Part shown: one piece after another, positions 4,583-11,979 of the stretch
How the letters are laid out: every line of letters begins with the position of its first letter
Numbering within the stretch: position 1 is the stretch's first letter
Assembly: GCF_905207245.1 (NCBI RefSeq)
Contig: NZ_CAJLKP010000114.1
Location: forward strand, 1-12,736
DNA from: an uncultured Bacteroides sp.
Lineage (GTDB): Bacteria; Bacteroidota; Bacteroidia; Bacteroidales; Bacteroidaceae
Direction of reading: 5' to 3'
DNA length: 12,736 bases
The notes under the pieces: generated by a model
What the model was told of the DNA's origin: nothing
Seen by the model: only the letters and a program-made list of their open reading frames with translations
The model's database searches: none
Position numbers and translations under genes: made by a program

Positions 4583-6691
4583 TTGAAACTTGTGATTGCA
4601 GAAAAGCCCTCTGTTGCTATGTCACTGGCAGCAGTATTAGGCGCAACGGAAAGAAAAGACGGTTATCTCGAGGGTTCCGGCTATCTGGTGAGCTGGTGCG
4701 TGGGACATCTTTTGGAACTGGCACAGCCGGAGGCTTACAAAGAACAGTACGCCAAATGGCGGTATGAGGATCTTCCGAGCCTACCGGAAAACTGGAAATA
4801 TGAAGTGCCAAAGGATAAGAAAACGCAGCTTGCCCTTTTGTGCCGATTGATGAAGGACAAACGGGTGGATTCCGTGGTATGCGCTACGGATGCCGGACGA
4901 GAAGGAGAACTGATCTTCCGTCTGGTCTATGAATATGCCGGATGTAAAAAGCCTATGGAGCGCCTTTGGATTTCCAGTATGGAGGATGCGGCGATCCGTG
5001 AGGGCTTTGACCATCTCCACCCCGGCAGTGATTACGATAAGCTCTATGATGCGGCGGTCTGCCGGGCAGGAGCCGACTGGCTGATCGGGATCAATGCCAC
5101 CCGGCTTTTTTCTGTCCTGTATGGTGTCACCCTAAATGTCGGCCGTGTTATGTCACCGACACTGGCACTTTTGGTACAGCGTGAGTCGGATATTGAATCC
5201 TTCATCAGTAAGCCTTTTTATGTGCCGGAAATCACCTGCGGAGGTTTTACTGCTTCCGGCGAAAAAATGACGGAACGATCCGAGGCTGAAAAAATCCGTA
5301 TGGACTGTGACCACAACTCCGCTTTTGTGCGTTCTGTGGAAAAGCAGGTAAAAACTATACAGCCTCCCCGCCTTTATGACCTTACAACTCTGCAAAGGGA
5401 ATGTAACCGTATTTATGGCTATACGGCTCAACAGACCCTTGATTATGTGCAATCTCTCTATGAAAAGAAGCTGGCAACCTATCCGAGAACGGACAGCCAG
5501 TATTTGACGAAGGACATGCAGGCAACCGCCGCTTCCCTGATCCTGTGGCTGCGTGACAATATGACCTTTGGAAAAGGCTACGCCGGAGAGCCGGACATTG
5601 ACCGGGTAACAGATGACAGCAAAGTGACTGACCACCATGCCATTATCCCAACTGTGGAAATCGCACGGACAGACCTGTCAGAGCTTCCTTCCGGGGAGCG
5701 GGATGTGCTTACCCTGCTTGCCGTCAGACTGCTTTGTGCCACAACGCAGGTACACCGATTTGAAGCGGTCACCGCTATATTGGACTGCCAGGGATATACT
5801 TTTACGGCAAAAGGAAAGACTATTTTACAGTCCGGCTGGAAAGAGGTGGAACGGATTCACCGTATGAGTATCAGGCAGAGTGAAACGGAACACAAAGAAA
5901 ATGAAGCTGTCGCTCTCCCTGTGCTGCAGGAAGGACAGACTTTTGAAGCTGTATCAGCAAGTCTCCGTGAAGGGAAAACTTCACCGCCGAAACACTATAC
6001 GGAGGACACACTGCTGTCCGCTATGGAGACTGCCGGTGCGGAAGATATGCCGGAAGATGCCGAGCGTAAAGGATTGGGTACTCCGGCTACCCGTGCGGCA
6101 ACACTGGAAAAGCTGGTTTCTGCCGGATTTGTACAGCGAAAGAAAAAGCAGCTCATTCCTACGGAAAAAGGAAAGAACCTGATCGCAGTCCTGCCGGACA
6201 ATATCAAATCTCCCATCTTAACTGCAGAATGGGAATCCATGCTGAAACAAGTGGAACATGGCGAACTGTCGGCAACATCTTTTATGGATCAGATTGCAGA
6301 TATGAGCCGGACGCTGGTAAAAGAACATACTACCCCGGAAGAACGTTTTGCGGATCTGTTTCCTTCTTCCAAAGGAACTGCACACGAAGCCGTGGGGGTA
6401 TGTCCCCGCTGCGGTGCCCCGGTATTTGAAGGAAAGAAAGGTTTTTTCTGCGGCAACAGGGAATGTTCTTTTGCTCTTTGGAAAGATAACCGTTTCTTTT
6501 CCAGCAAGAAAAAATCTATCACAAAGTCTGTGGCAGCGGCTCTTTTGAAAGAGGGCCGCATTTCTATGTCCGGGCTTTACAGTGAAAAAACAGGAAGGAC
6601 CTATGATGCGGAAGTGATCCTGGATGATACCGGCGGTAAATATGTGAATTTCAAGCTGGAATTTCCCGTAAAGAAAGGCAGGCGTAAATGA
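4583..6691 (+). CDS. topB: Type IA DNA topoisomerase III of the conjugation module
   Basis: Single-strand-passing topoisomerase of 702 residues, a standard part of Bacillota ICEs, thought to assist plasmid or ICE DNA processing and decatenation. The N-terminal TOPRIM domain has the catalytic Glu7 (IAEKPS) and CATDAGREGELIFR at about 100-113; the DAG form, in place of DAD, is usual in Bacillota TopB. Further core segments include RLWISSMEDAAIREGF, CRAGADWLIGINATRLF, and VGRVMSPTLALLVQRE. The catalytic tyrosine is Y300 in ATYPRTDSQYLT. The C-terminus carries a Cys4 zinc finger (CPRC ... CGNREC, about 607-625) and a domain ending GKYVNFKLEF. The start is TTG at 4583, with GAAGGAGGAA seven or so bases upstream; no nearby ATG gives the conserved KLVIAEKPS. 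Overlaps the next gene by ATGA. Confidence 0.95.
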   Translation: MKLVIAEKPSVAMSLAAVLGATERKDGYLEGSGYLVSWCVGHLLELAQPEAYKEQYAKWRYEDLPSLPENWKYEVPKDKKTQLALLCRLMKDKRVDSVVCATDAGREGELIFRLVYEYAGCKKPMERLWISSMEDAAIREGFDHLHPGSDYDKLYDAAVCRAGADWLIGINATRLFSVLYGVTLNVGRVMSPTLALLVQRESDIESFISKPFYVPEITCGGFTASGEKMTERSEAEKIRMDCDHNSAFVRSVEKQVKTIQPPRLYDLTTLQRECNRIYGYTAQQTLDYVQSLYEKKLATYPRTDSQYLTKDMQATAASLILWLRDNMTFGKGYAGEPDIDRVTDDSKVTDHHAIIPTVEIARTDLSELPSGERDVLTLLAVRLLCATTQVHRFEAVTAILDCQGYTFTAKGKTILQSGWKEVERIHRMSIRQSETEHKENEAVALPVLQEGQTFEAVSASLREGKTSPPKHYTEDTLLSAMETAGAEDMPEDAERKGLGTPATRAATLEKLVSAGFVQRKKKQLIPTEKGKNLIAVLPDNIKSPILTAEWESMLKQVEHGELSATSFMDQIADMSRTLVKEHTTPEERFADLFPSSKGTAHEAVGVCPRCGAPVFEGKKGFFCGNRECSFALWKDNRFFSSKKKSITKSVAAALLKEGRISMSGLYSEKTGRTYDAEVILDDTGGKYVNFKLEFPVKKGRRK

Positions 6692-7071
6692 GCGATCGAA
6701 AAACCTTTGAATATGGCGGTTATCACTTCACGCCCATACGAAAATTTCACAAAAAAGAAGGCGACTTTTTCGCCATATCGAAACGGCTGGCAAGTGACCC
6801 CAACTTAGGGCTGTGTACCTATCAGGATCGGCAAAAAGCACCTTATGATTACAAAGACTTTTATACCGTTTCAACAGACAAAGAATGTGATATTTTCCGC
6901 TGCGAAGAAAATGGATTGTTGTATGTACCAGGAAAAAATGAACTTTTTATTTACCATGAACCAAAACAGAAAAAGCGGAACTCTATCGCCGATGCCCTTT
7001 CACAGCCCAGGAATGTTACTGATACAACCGAAATTTCCAGCGGTCGGCAAAGCAGAGCCCCGGAAAGGTAG
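6688..7071 (+). CDS. ICE hypothetical protein (LPD28-like)
   Basis: Cytosolic protein of 127 residues. I recognise the pattern but not a function: FEYGGYHFTP at residues 7-16, LGLCTYQDR (about 40-48), APYDYKDFYTVS, and CDIFRCEENGLLYVPGKNELFIY (about 67-89) recur in small ICE proteins that I associate with the large-polyvalent-protein-associated LPD28 domain; that assignment is from memory and tentative. The C-terminal 30 residues (after HEPKQKKRN) are polar and probably disordered. The start overlaps the topB stop (ATGA), so it is translationally coupled to topB and belongs to the transfer operon. Confidence 0.78.
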   Translation: MSDRKTFEYGGYHFTPIRKFHKKEGDFFAISKRLASDPNLGLCTYQDRQKAPYDYKDFYTVSTDKECDIFRCEENGLLYVPGKNELFIYHEPKQKKRNSIADALSQPRNVTDTTEISSGRQSRAPER

Positions 7072-7076
7072 GCGTT

Positions 7077-7445
7077 ATGGCGGAGAGAGAATTGAACCGC
7101 TCGGAGCGGGCTACGATCCGAAAGCTGGTTACAGAGCTTTGCGCCAACTATGACTCTCAGGATAAGATCTGCCTTCCCCTGGACAGTCCTTGCTACATGC
7201 TGAATAAATGGTGGACCGGTGCTTATTGCCGGTACTTTGAAAAAGCGGTGTTGCCGGTGGATGCAGCACTGGAATCAGCCATTACCGGCGAGGACACCTC
7301 CATGAGACAGAAAATATGCCCTGTGTGTGGAAAGGCATATCTTCCTACAACCAGCCAGGCATATTGTTCCGCTGCCTGCCGGGTCTATGCAAGACGGAAA
7401 TCCGAGCGGGAACGCAAACGCCGGAAGCGGCAAAACCAACCATGA
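7077..7445 (+). CDS. Cys-rich VLP-type zinc-binding protein
   Basis: Basic cytosolic protein of 122 residues. The N-terminal part contains C22, C32, C39 and C51 with LPLDSPCYML and GAYCRYFEKAVLPVDAALE, the pattern of the cysteine-rich VLP domain of ICE proteins. The C-terminal part has a compact Cys4 zinc site, CPVC at 81-84 and CSAAC at 97-101, followed by a very basic tail (RRKSERERKRRKR) that could contact nucleic acid. It starts five bases after the upstream stop with GGAAAGGTAGG as ribosome binding site inside that gene. Its role in transfer is unknown; the zinc site plus basic tail suggests DNA or RNA binding (inference). Confidence 0.82.
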   Translation: MAERELNRSERATIRKLVTELCANYDSQDKICLPLDSPCYMLNKWWTGAYCRYFEKAVLPVDAALESAITGEDTSMRQKICPVCGKAYLPTTSQAYCSAACRVYARRKSERERKRRKRQNQP

Positions 7446-7447
7446 TA

Positions 7448-7560
7448 TGTCCGCAACTTAGCCTTAAAAGTCCTTGATTTTCAAGGGCTTTTTGCACCTG
7501 TTTTCAAGGGAGCTGTATAAGAATACTCCGGTGCTTTGAAATGAGGTTAAGTTGCGGACA
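7448..7560. repeat. 113-base segment bounded by 17-base inverted repeats
   Basis: TGTCCGCAACTTAGCCT (7448-7464) and AGGTTAAGTTGCGGACA (7544-7560) are inverted copies matching at 16 of 17 positions, including 13 perfect outer bases. The segment begins with TGT and ends with ACA, encloses a terminator hairpin and two direct copies of TTTTCAAGGG (7478-7487, 7501-7510), and encodes no protein. No target-site duplication is visible in the flanks. It may be a miniature non-autonomous insertion element, a DNA-protein binding site pair, or part of a long RNA stem; the sequence alone does not decide. Confidence 0.65.
7466..7493 (+). terminator. Intrinsic terminator inside the inverted-repeat segment
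   Basis: AAAAGTCCTTGA (7466-7477) pairs with TCAAGGGCTTTT (7481-7492), one G-U wobble and a TTT loop, with a run of T residues at its end. It stands about 20 bases after the Cys-rich gene and would stop transcription between that gene and the next. Confidence 0.78.
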
Positions 7561-7598
7561 AAACATATATTTTAACAAAAACGATAGGAGGCGATTTT

Positions 7599-8231
7599 TT
7601 GAATATCAACACGATTACCGCGGAGGACCTTCGCCGCATGCCGGATAAGGAAGGACTGATTTTACAGGGCTGTGGCGGGGATCTGACAGAGTGGGTGGAC
7701 GGGATCAATGAAATGCTGACAAAAGCAGGCATATTGAAAGATGGCAGCCAGTTTGAAAATGTGTTTGCTTTTCAGCACGGAGAACTGACCTGTCTGCTTT
7801 ACCCTTTTGATGATGTGAAACTGGATATAGGGAAACTTGCCCTGTGGCGTTTACAGACCCATGAAGTCTATGGCGGCACATGGCTGTCGGACTTTGTGCC
7901 GAATTATTTAGGCGGATTTATAGAAACACCGGAACCATTGGCAGATAAACCGGACTGCCCTCTGATCGGAGCAGATGGGAACATTTTTAATCTGCTTGGT
8001 ATTGCTTCCCGTACTTTGCGGGAGCATGGTCTAAAAGAACAGGCAAAAGAAATGTCTGACCGGGTATTTGCTTCCGGCAGTTATGGAGAAGCGCTCTGTA
8101 TCATTGGCGAATATGTCAACATCACAGATTCCGAACCGGAGCATAAGAATTCTCTCCGTCAGCAGCTAAAGGCAACAAAACCGGCAGACCCAGTAAAAAA
8201 GCAACAAACTTCCAAACAGCAGGAACGATAA
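7599..8231 (+). CDS. ICE hypothetical protein with conserved LGIASRTLREHG segment
   Basis: Cytosolic protein of 210 residues whose function I do not recognise. The middle (about 50-115) is rich in aromatic residues with WLSDFVPNYLGGF; the segment CPLIGADGNIFNLLGIASRTLREHGLKEQ (about 120-148) followed by FASGSYGEALCIIGEYVNI is a module I know from many ICE-encoded hypothetical proteins. The last 40 residues are polar and repetitive in K, Q and S. The TTG start at 7599 is chosen for the AGGAGGCG site eight or so bases ahead. The next gene follows after 13 bases with its own AAGGAGGG site at the end of this gene, so the two probably form one transcript. First gene after the inverted-repeat segment. 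Confidence 0.75.
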   Translation: MNINTITAEDLRRMPDKEGLILQGCGGDLTEWVDGINEMLTKAGILKDGSQFENVFAFQHGELTCLLYPFDDVKLDIGKLALWRLQTHEVYGGTWLSDFVPNYLGGFIETPEPLADKPDCPLIGADGNIFNLLGIASRTLREHGLKEQAKEMSDRVFASGSYGEALCIIGEYVNITDSEPEHKNSLRQQLKATKPADPVKKQQTSKQQER

Positions 8232-8244
8232 GGAGGGATGCGAA

Positions 8245-9165
8245 ATGGAAAGGAAACGGACCTATGGTGTATGGGCAGTACGAAGCAGCACTTCTATTTT
8301 CGGACCGGCACAAAGCTGGTGCAAGGAAAATGGAAAACCGTTGGAGTTTGATAGCAAAGCCGACGCTGAAAACTATGCAAAGGAAGCCAACGAGCATACG
8401 ACAGCAAATGTCCGATACTATGTGAAAGAAAAAGAACCGGAACCCGGCGCTGTTCGGAAAGGAACATCTCAACCGGAACTGGATGCGCGCAGCCATGAAG
8501 AAGTAATACCAAGAAATGATGCAGCGGAAAAACAAAACGAGATTCCGGACCGACAGATTCCTTCTCAAACAGATCCGCTGGTAGAAATCCGCTCTGCGGT
8601 CCATAGTAATTACGCGGGTATGGTCGCTATGCTGGGTGCGGACAACCGTGTGTATTTGGGGCGTGAGGAACGTTGCCATTACCAGGATATGCAGCCATCT
8701 TACTATGACAATCAGGACGGTTCCCTGTGTTTTGTCTGTGATCAGCCCGATATGTATTATTTTCTTTATGGAGAAGGCTGGGCGCATACCCAGACGGAAA
8801 TGTTGGAACGAGGGCTTACCTTGCGCCAGTATGAAGAATTTGCGAGACTGCAAAATGGGGTCCTTGCACAGTTTACCACCCAAAGAGAAATTCTGTTTGC
8901 CGGACAGCCGTTTCAGGCGCCGGAAAGTTATCTTCGCAATGCAGAACTTTATGAGGAAGGTCAGACCGGCAACTACAATATGCTGGATGGCAGGCTGAAC
9001 AACGAACCTCCTGTGCGCCCGGATCTGACAGACGGACAGACGGATGAAGAAATCCGGGAGCTGGTGCCGGAAGCAAAGCCGTCTTTGATGGACCGTTTGA
9101 AAGCAGACAAACCGGAGCATGAAGCAAGGCAGATGATCCCTCCTGTGCCGGAAAGGGAACGCTGA
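8245..9165 (+). CDS. ICE hypothetical protein with DUF4316-like C-terminus
   Basis: Soluble multi-part protein of 306 residues. Residues about 6-60 form a small alpha/beta unit (YGVWAVRSSTSIFGPAQSW ... ADAENYAKEANEH). A polar linker runs to about 112, then a second domain with YLGREERCHYQDMQPSYY and EMLERGLTLRQYEEFARLQNG (about 130-215). The C-terminal part, SYLRNAELYEEGQ, NYNMLDGRLNNEPPV (about 229-262) and PSLMDRLKADKPEH, resembles the DUF4316 region of Lachnospiraceae ICE proteins; this is from memory and moderate in strength. No enzymatic motif is visible. AAGGAGGG precedes the ATG at 8245. The stop overlaps the next start (TGATG), indicating coupling. ICE hypotheticals of this position have been suggested to be antirestriction-like, but nothing here shows that. 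Confidence 0.75.
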   Translation: MERKRTYGVWAVRSSTSIFGPAQSWCKENGKPLEFDSKADAENYAKEANEHTTANVRYYVKEKEPEPGAVRKGTSQPELDARSHEEVIPRNDAAEKQNEIPDRQIPSQTDPLVEIRSAVHSNYAGMVAMLGADNRVYLGREERCHYQDMQPSYYDNQDGSLCFVCDQPDMYYFLYGEGWAHTQTEMLERGLTLRQYEEFARLQNGVLAQFTTQREILFAGQPFQAPESYLRNAELYEEGQTGNYNMLDGRLNNEPPVRPDLTDGQTDEEIRELVPEAKPSLMDRLKADKPEHEARQMIPPVPERER

Positions 9166-9863
9166 TGGCCGGGGTAAGATTTGAGGATGTAGATCTTTTG
9201 GGTGCTCTTTCCCGTATCGTAGATCTTCATACCCAACATTATAAAGAGGACTTTGACCTGGATAAGGAACTGATTTCAAAACTGGCTGTGTCAGACCGTT
9301 CAGAGGATAAACAGCTTCTTTGGATGTCACGCCCTTGCGGAACCTATACCCTGCGCGAACGGGAAGTTTATCTGGATGGAAGCCATGAAAATAAAGTGTG
9401 GCGGTTTTACCAGGAACAGACAAATGATCCCGTTTTGGCTTATGCCATCTCTTTGAAAGAAGTCAGGGACGGAAAAATATTTGGCAATCTCTATCCGCTA
9501 AATTACAGAGAACATGTGGAACGGATGAAAAAGCTGACCTGTCCAATCGGAAATGTAGCCGTTGCATTTGCGGATGGAAGTGTTATCACGATTCCCTATC
9601 AGGAACGGAGACAGCTTATGAACCGGTTTATGCCAGAGCATGGAGCCCCTAAAACAATGACTTATCTGCCGGAAAATGAGCCGGAGCTGATGATGATTCT
9701 AAAACGGGAACGCTTCAAACGCAGCTATCATGCGACAGCCGGAAATCTGGAGGAATATCTTGATAAGCTGGAAAAGACCACCCTGCGGGAAAAACTCAAA
9801 AAAGCAAAGACGGCGGTTTCAACACAGGAGGTCTCATCTCATAAAAGAGGGTTGGAACGATGA
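9165..9863 (+). CDS. ICE hypothetical protein upstream of mobC
   Basis: Soluble protein of 232 residues without recognisable family motifs. The N-terminal half includes FEDVDLLGALSRIVDLH and a WMSRPCGTYTLRERE segment (about 53-67); the middle has NLYPLNYREHVERMKKL and VAVAFADGSVITIPYQERR (about 130-148). The C-terminus is helical and basic (LEEYLDKLEKTTLREKLKKAKTA), possibly a coiled coil. Start and stop both overlap neighbours (TGATG with the gene before, ATGA with mobC), so it is translated with the relaxosome gene and may act in the same process (inference from context only). The frame is intact across its length. Confidence 0.75.
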   Translation: MAGVRFEDVDLLGALSRIVDLHTQHYKEDFDLDKELISKLAVSDRSEDKQLLWMSRPCGTYTLREREVYLDGSHENKVWRFYQEQTNDPVLAYAISLKEVRDGKIFGNLYPLNYREHVERMKKLTCPIGNVAVAFADGSVITIPYQERRQLMNRFMPEHGAPKTMTYLPENEPELMMILKRERFKRSYHATAGNLEEYLDKLEKTTLREKLKKAKTAVSTQEVSSHKRGLER

Positions 9864-10204
9864 AGGGCGGGCATAACAAAAAATCTGTCCGCGTCGAATT
9901 TGTCATGTCCGAAGCGGAGGCCGAACTGGTAAAAGAACGCATGGCGGAACTTGGCATTACCAACCTGTCGGCATATCTGCGAAAGATGGCCGTAGACGGT
10001 TACATCATTCACCTTGATATGGGAGATATTCAGGAAATGATCCGGCTTCTCCGCATTTGTTCCAATAACTTAAACCAATATACCAGACGGGCCAATGAGA
10101 CCGGCAATATTTATGCCGCAGATATAGATGACATCCGCACCCGTCTGGACAGCCTTTGGGATGGCATGGACAAACTGATCCGGGGATTTGCAAATCTTTC
10201 ATAA
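9860..10204 (+). CDS. mobC: MobC-type relaxosome accessory protein
   Basis: DNA-binding accessory protein of the relaxosome; MobC proteins open or mark oriT so the relaxase can nick. Of 114 residues, about 8-48 form a ribbon-helix-helix (SVRVEFVMSEAEAELVKERM ... TNLSAYLRKMAVDGY) and about 60-104 the MobC domain with the signature-like SNNLNQYTRRANETGNIY (68-85) and a terminal helix. The ATG overlaps the upstream stop. In related elements a relaxase gene overlaps or immediately follows mobC; here an AT-rich non-coding stretch and an unrelated regulator/ABC block follow, so the relaxase is missing or displaced beyond the window. The protein itself looks complete. Confidence 0.88.
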   Translation: MKGGHNKKSVRVEFVMSEAEAELVKERMAELGITNLSAYLRKMAVDGYIIHLDMGDIQEMIRLLRICSNNLNQYTRRANETGNIYAADIDDIRTRLDSLWDGMDKLIRGFANLS

Positions 10205-10335
10205 TATTAAACTAATTTTGAAATGGCATCTTGATATGGGTTCATTTATTCTTAACAGTTTTTTATCGACGATATTATTATGTGGATAACGATAAGTTCC
10301 TATGATAAAATAATTTGGCATGGAGGTAAATAAAA
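10205..10335 (+). promoter_or_regulatory. AT-rich spacer with a weak candidate promoter
   Basis: No gene is visible here. It marks the change from moderate-GC transfer genes to AT-rich cargo. TATGAT at 10301-10306 could serve as -10 box, but only a poor -35 match (TTATGT, 10278-10283) lies 17 bases upstream, as expected of an activator-dependent or weak promoter. GGCATGGA (10317-10324) recurs in the leader of the ABC ATPase gene (11039-11046), where it also follows a TATCAT box, so the two leaders look related. Confidence 0.35.
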
Positions 10336-11004
10336 ATGTGTAAAATTGTTATTATTGAAGATGATATAGATATTTGCAATATGATTAAAAAATTCTTGGA
10401 AAATAATAAATATAGTGTTCAATATGCTTTAAATGGTATAGAAGGAATAAATTTGTGCAAATCTTTTGTTCCGGACTTGATAATACTTGACATTATGTTG
10501 CCAGGGCTGAATGGGGATGATGTATTACAGAAATTGCGAAAATTTACAAACGCTCCTGTTATTGTTGTATCAGCAAAAACAATGGTTCAGACCAAAATAG
10601 AATTATTAAAAATAGGGGCAGATGACTACATGACAAAACCATTTGATTTGTATGAGCTTCTTGCACGTATTGAGGCAAATTTAAAACGGACTGTCGATAA
10701 TCCTTATCAAAATAATAATACTTTGATATACAAAAATATAAAGATCAATAACTCTTTGGTTTATATAAACGGAGTATTAGTACCATTTACATCAACAGAA
10801 TTGAGCATTTTAGAATTGCTATTGCAATACCCACAGAAAATATTTTCAAAACAAAATTTATATGAATCCATTTGGAATGAACCTTATGCGTATGATGACG
10901 ATACAATCAATACTCATATTAGTCATATTCGTAAGAAAATTAAATCAATTACAAATGAAGATTATATACAAACTATTTGGGGGATTGGATATAAAATGAA
11001 ATAA
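10336..11004 (+). CDS. OmpR/PhoB-family response regulator
   Basis: Cytosolic two-component response regulator of 222 residues. The receiver domain (about 1-117) has the acidic pair E8-D9-D10, phosphoacceptor D52 in LIILDIMLPG, the conserved Ser79 and Lys101 (YMTKPFD). The winged-helix output domain (about 125-222) shows TSTELSILELLLQYP, FSKQNLYESIWNE, and a recognition-helix region DDTINTHISHIRKKI, ending in IQTIWGIGYKM. It is followed by an ABC ATPase and permease of the peptide-antibiotic type, the layout of lantibiotic or bacitracin sensing/resistance modules. GGAGGT precedes the ATG. No histidine kinase is in the window, so its partner is downstream, lost, or encoded elsewhere. AT-rich compared with the genes before it, supporting separate origin. 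Confidence 0.93.
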   Translation: MCKIVIIEDDIDICNMIKKFLENNKYSVQYALNGIEGINLCKSFVPDLIILDIMLPGLNGDDVLQKLRKFTNAPVIVVSAKTMVQTKIELLKIGADDYMTKPFDLYELLARIEANLKRTVDNPYQNNNTLIYKNIKINNSLVYINGVLVPFTSTELSILELLLQYPQKIFSKQNLYESIWNEPYAYDDDTINTHISHIRKKIKSITNEDYIQTIWGIGYKMK

Positions 11005-11031
11005 TCTTTAGATTTTCTTTAGAGTTATCAT
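11005..11031 (+). promoter_or_regulatory. Candidate regulator-controlled promoter with TCTTTAGA direct repeats
   Basis: Two perfect TCTTTAGA copies (11005-11012 and 11016-11023) are spaced 11 bases apart, about one helical turn, and cover the -35 region of a TATCAT -10 candidate (11026-11031). Tandem repeats of this spacing are how OmpR-family regulators dimerise on DNA, and the regulator gene ends one base before the first repeat. Binding by the neighbouring regulator is inference. Confidence 0.52.
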
Positions 11032-11061
11032 ATATAGTGGCATGGAAAGGAGTTGTTTAGG

Positions 11062-11979
11062 ATGACAAAATTTATATGCGAAACAAAAAACCTGAGCAAA
11101 AAATATAAAGATTTCTATGCTTTAAAAAATGTAAACTTAACTATTCCAAAAGGCGAAATATATGGACTTGTGGGCGAAAATGGAGCAGGAAAAACAACGC
11201 TAATCAGATTATTGACAGGTCTTAATTTTAAAAGTGAAGGAGAAATTATTCTATTTGGGCATAATGATAATCTGCAATATGAACGATCAAAAATCGGGTG
11301 TACGATTGAAATGCCGGCACTATATAAAGATATGACTGCTTCACAAAATCTGGAAGTGCAAAGAATACAGAGAGGTATTCCGAATAAAAGCTGCATTGCT
11401 GATACTTTAGAATTGATTGGCTTATCGAACGCAGGTAAAAAAAGAGTAGCGAATTTTTCATTAGGGATGAAACAGCGGCTTGCACTGGGCGTTGCATTAT
11501 TAGGTGAGCCAGAATTTTTAATATTGGATGAACCTGTCAATGGACTTGATCCTACGGGAATTATCGAATTACGGGAACTTCTTAAAAAATTAGTGAAAGA
11601 ACGGGAAACCACCATTTTAATATCCAGCCATATATTAAGCGAATTGCACCAGCTCGCCACTTGTTATGGCTTTCTTCATAAGGGAGAACTTTTAAAACAA
11701 ATTTCTGCTGAAAAATTGAATGAAGAATGTAAACGGCATATTTGTTTGAAAACAGATAATATACAGAAAACCACTCTCATATTAGAACAAAAAGCTAATA
11801 TTAAAAACTATTCCGTTTATCCAGACAATTCTATTCGGATTTATGATTGTTTAGATAATGTAAGAATGATTTCCAAATTACTAACCGACAATGAAATCAT
11901 CATTGATGAAATCTCTGTTCAGGGAGAAGATTTGGAAACATACTTTGAAAATCTAATAGGGGGTAGAAAAAATGTATAA
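11062..11979 (+). CDS. ABC transporter ATPase, BcrA/LanF-like
   Basis: Nucleotide-binding subunit of an ABC exporter or immunity transporter, 305 residues, acting at the inner face of the membrane with the permease downstream. Walker A is GENGAGKTT at 38-46, the signature is FSLGMKQRL at 132-140, Walker B FLILDEP at 152-158 and the switch histidine H190 in ISSH. The SLGMKQRLALG form and the 80-residue C-terminal extension match the bacitracin/lantibiotic immunity group. The ATG at 11062 is preferred over the in-frame TTG at 11053, because GGAAAGGAG (11044-11052) gives normal spacing to the ATG. The gene overlaps the permease by eight bases, a usual tight coupling. Substrate cannot be read from sequence; cationic antimicrobial peptides are the likely group. 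Confidence 0.93.
   Translation: MTKFICETKNLSKKYKDFYALKNVNLTIPKGEIYGLVGENGAGKTTLIRLLTGLNFKSEGEIILFGHNDNLQYERSKIGCTIEMPALYKDMTASQNLEVQRIQRGIPNKSCIADTLELIGLSNAGKKRVANFSLGMKQRLALGVALLGEPEFLILDEPVNGLDPTGIIELRELLKKLVKERETTILISSHILSELHQLATCYGFLHKGELLKQISAEKLNEECKRHICLKTDNIQKTTLILEQKANIKNYSVYPDNSIRIYDCLDNVRMISKLLTDNEIIIDEISVQGEDLETYFENLIGGRKNV

Noticed and set aside
4880..4925. DAG instead of DAD in the TopB TOPRIM motif as a defect
   Set aside because: From family knowledge, the DAGREGEL form is usual in Bacillota topoisomerase III; Glu7 and Tyr300 are present.
5153..5638. Minus-strand open frame within topB
   Set aside because: It is antisense to the catalytic core of TopB, has no ribosome binding site and no recognisable domain.
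7448..7560. Calling this segment a named insertion sequence or oriT
   Set aside because: No transposase, no target duplication and no recognisable nic site are visible, so only a neutral repeat call is supported.
8122..9423. Long open frame (433 codons) on the minus strand
   Set aside because: It lies antisense to three well supported plus-strand genes with overlapping starts and ribosome binding sites. Its translation is low in complexity, rich in Phe, Arg and His, and matches no family.
10263..10295. TTATCG...CGATAA inverted repeat ahead of the response regulator
   Set aside because: Arms of only six bases with a 21-base spacer in very AT-rich DNA are likely by chance.
11115..11660. Minus-strand open frame of 181 codons
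   Set aside because: It is a shadow of the ABC ATPase, whose Walker A, signature and Walker B motifs are clear.
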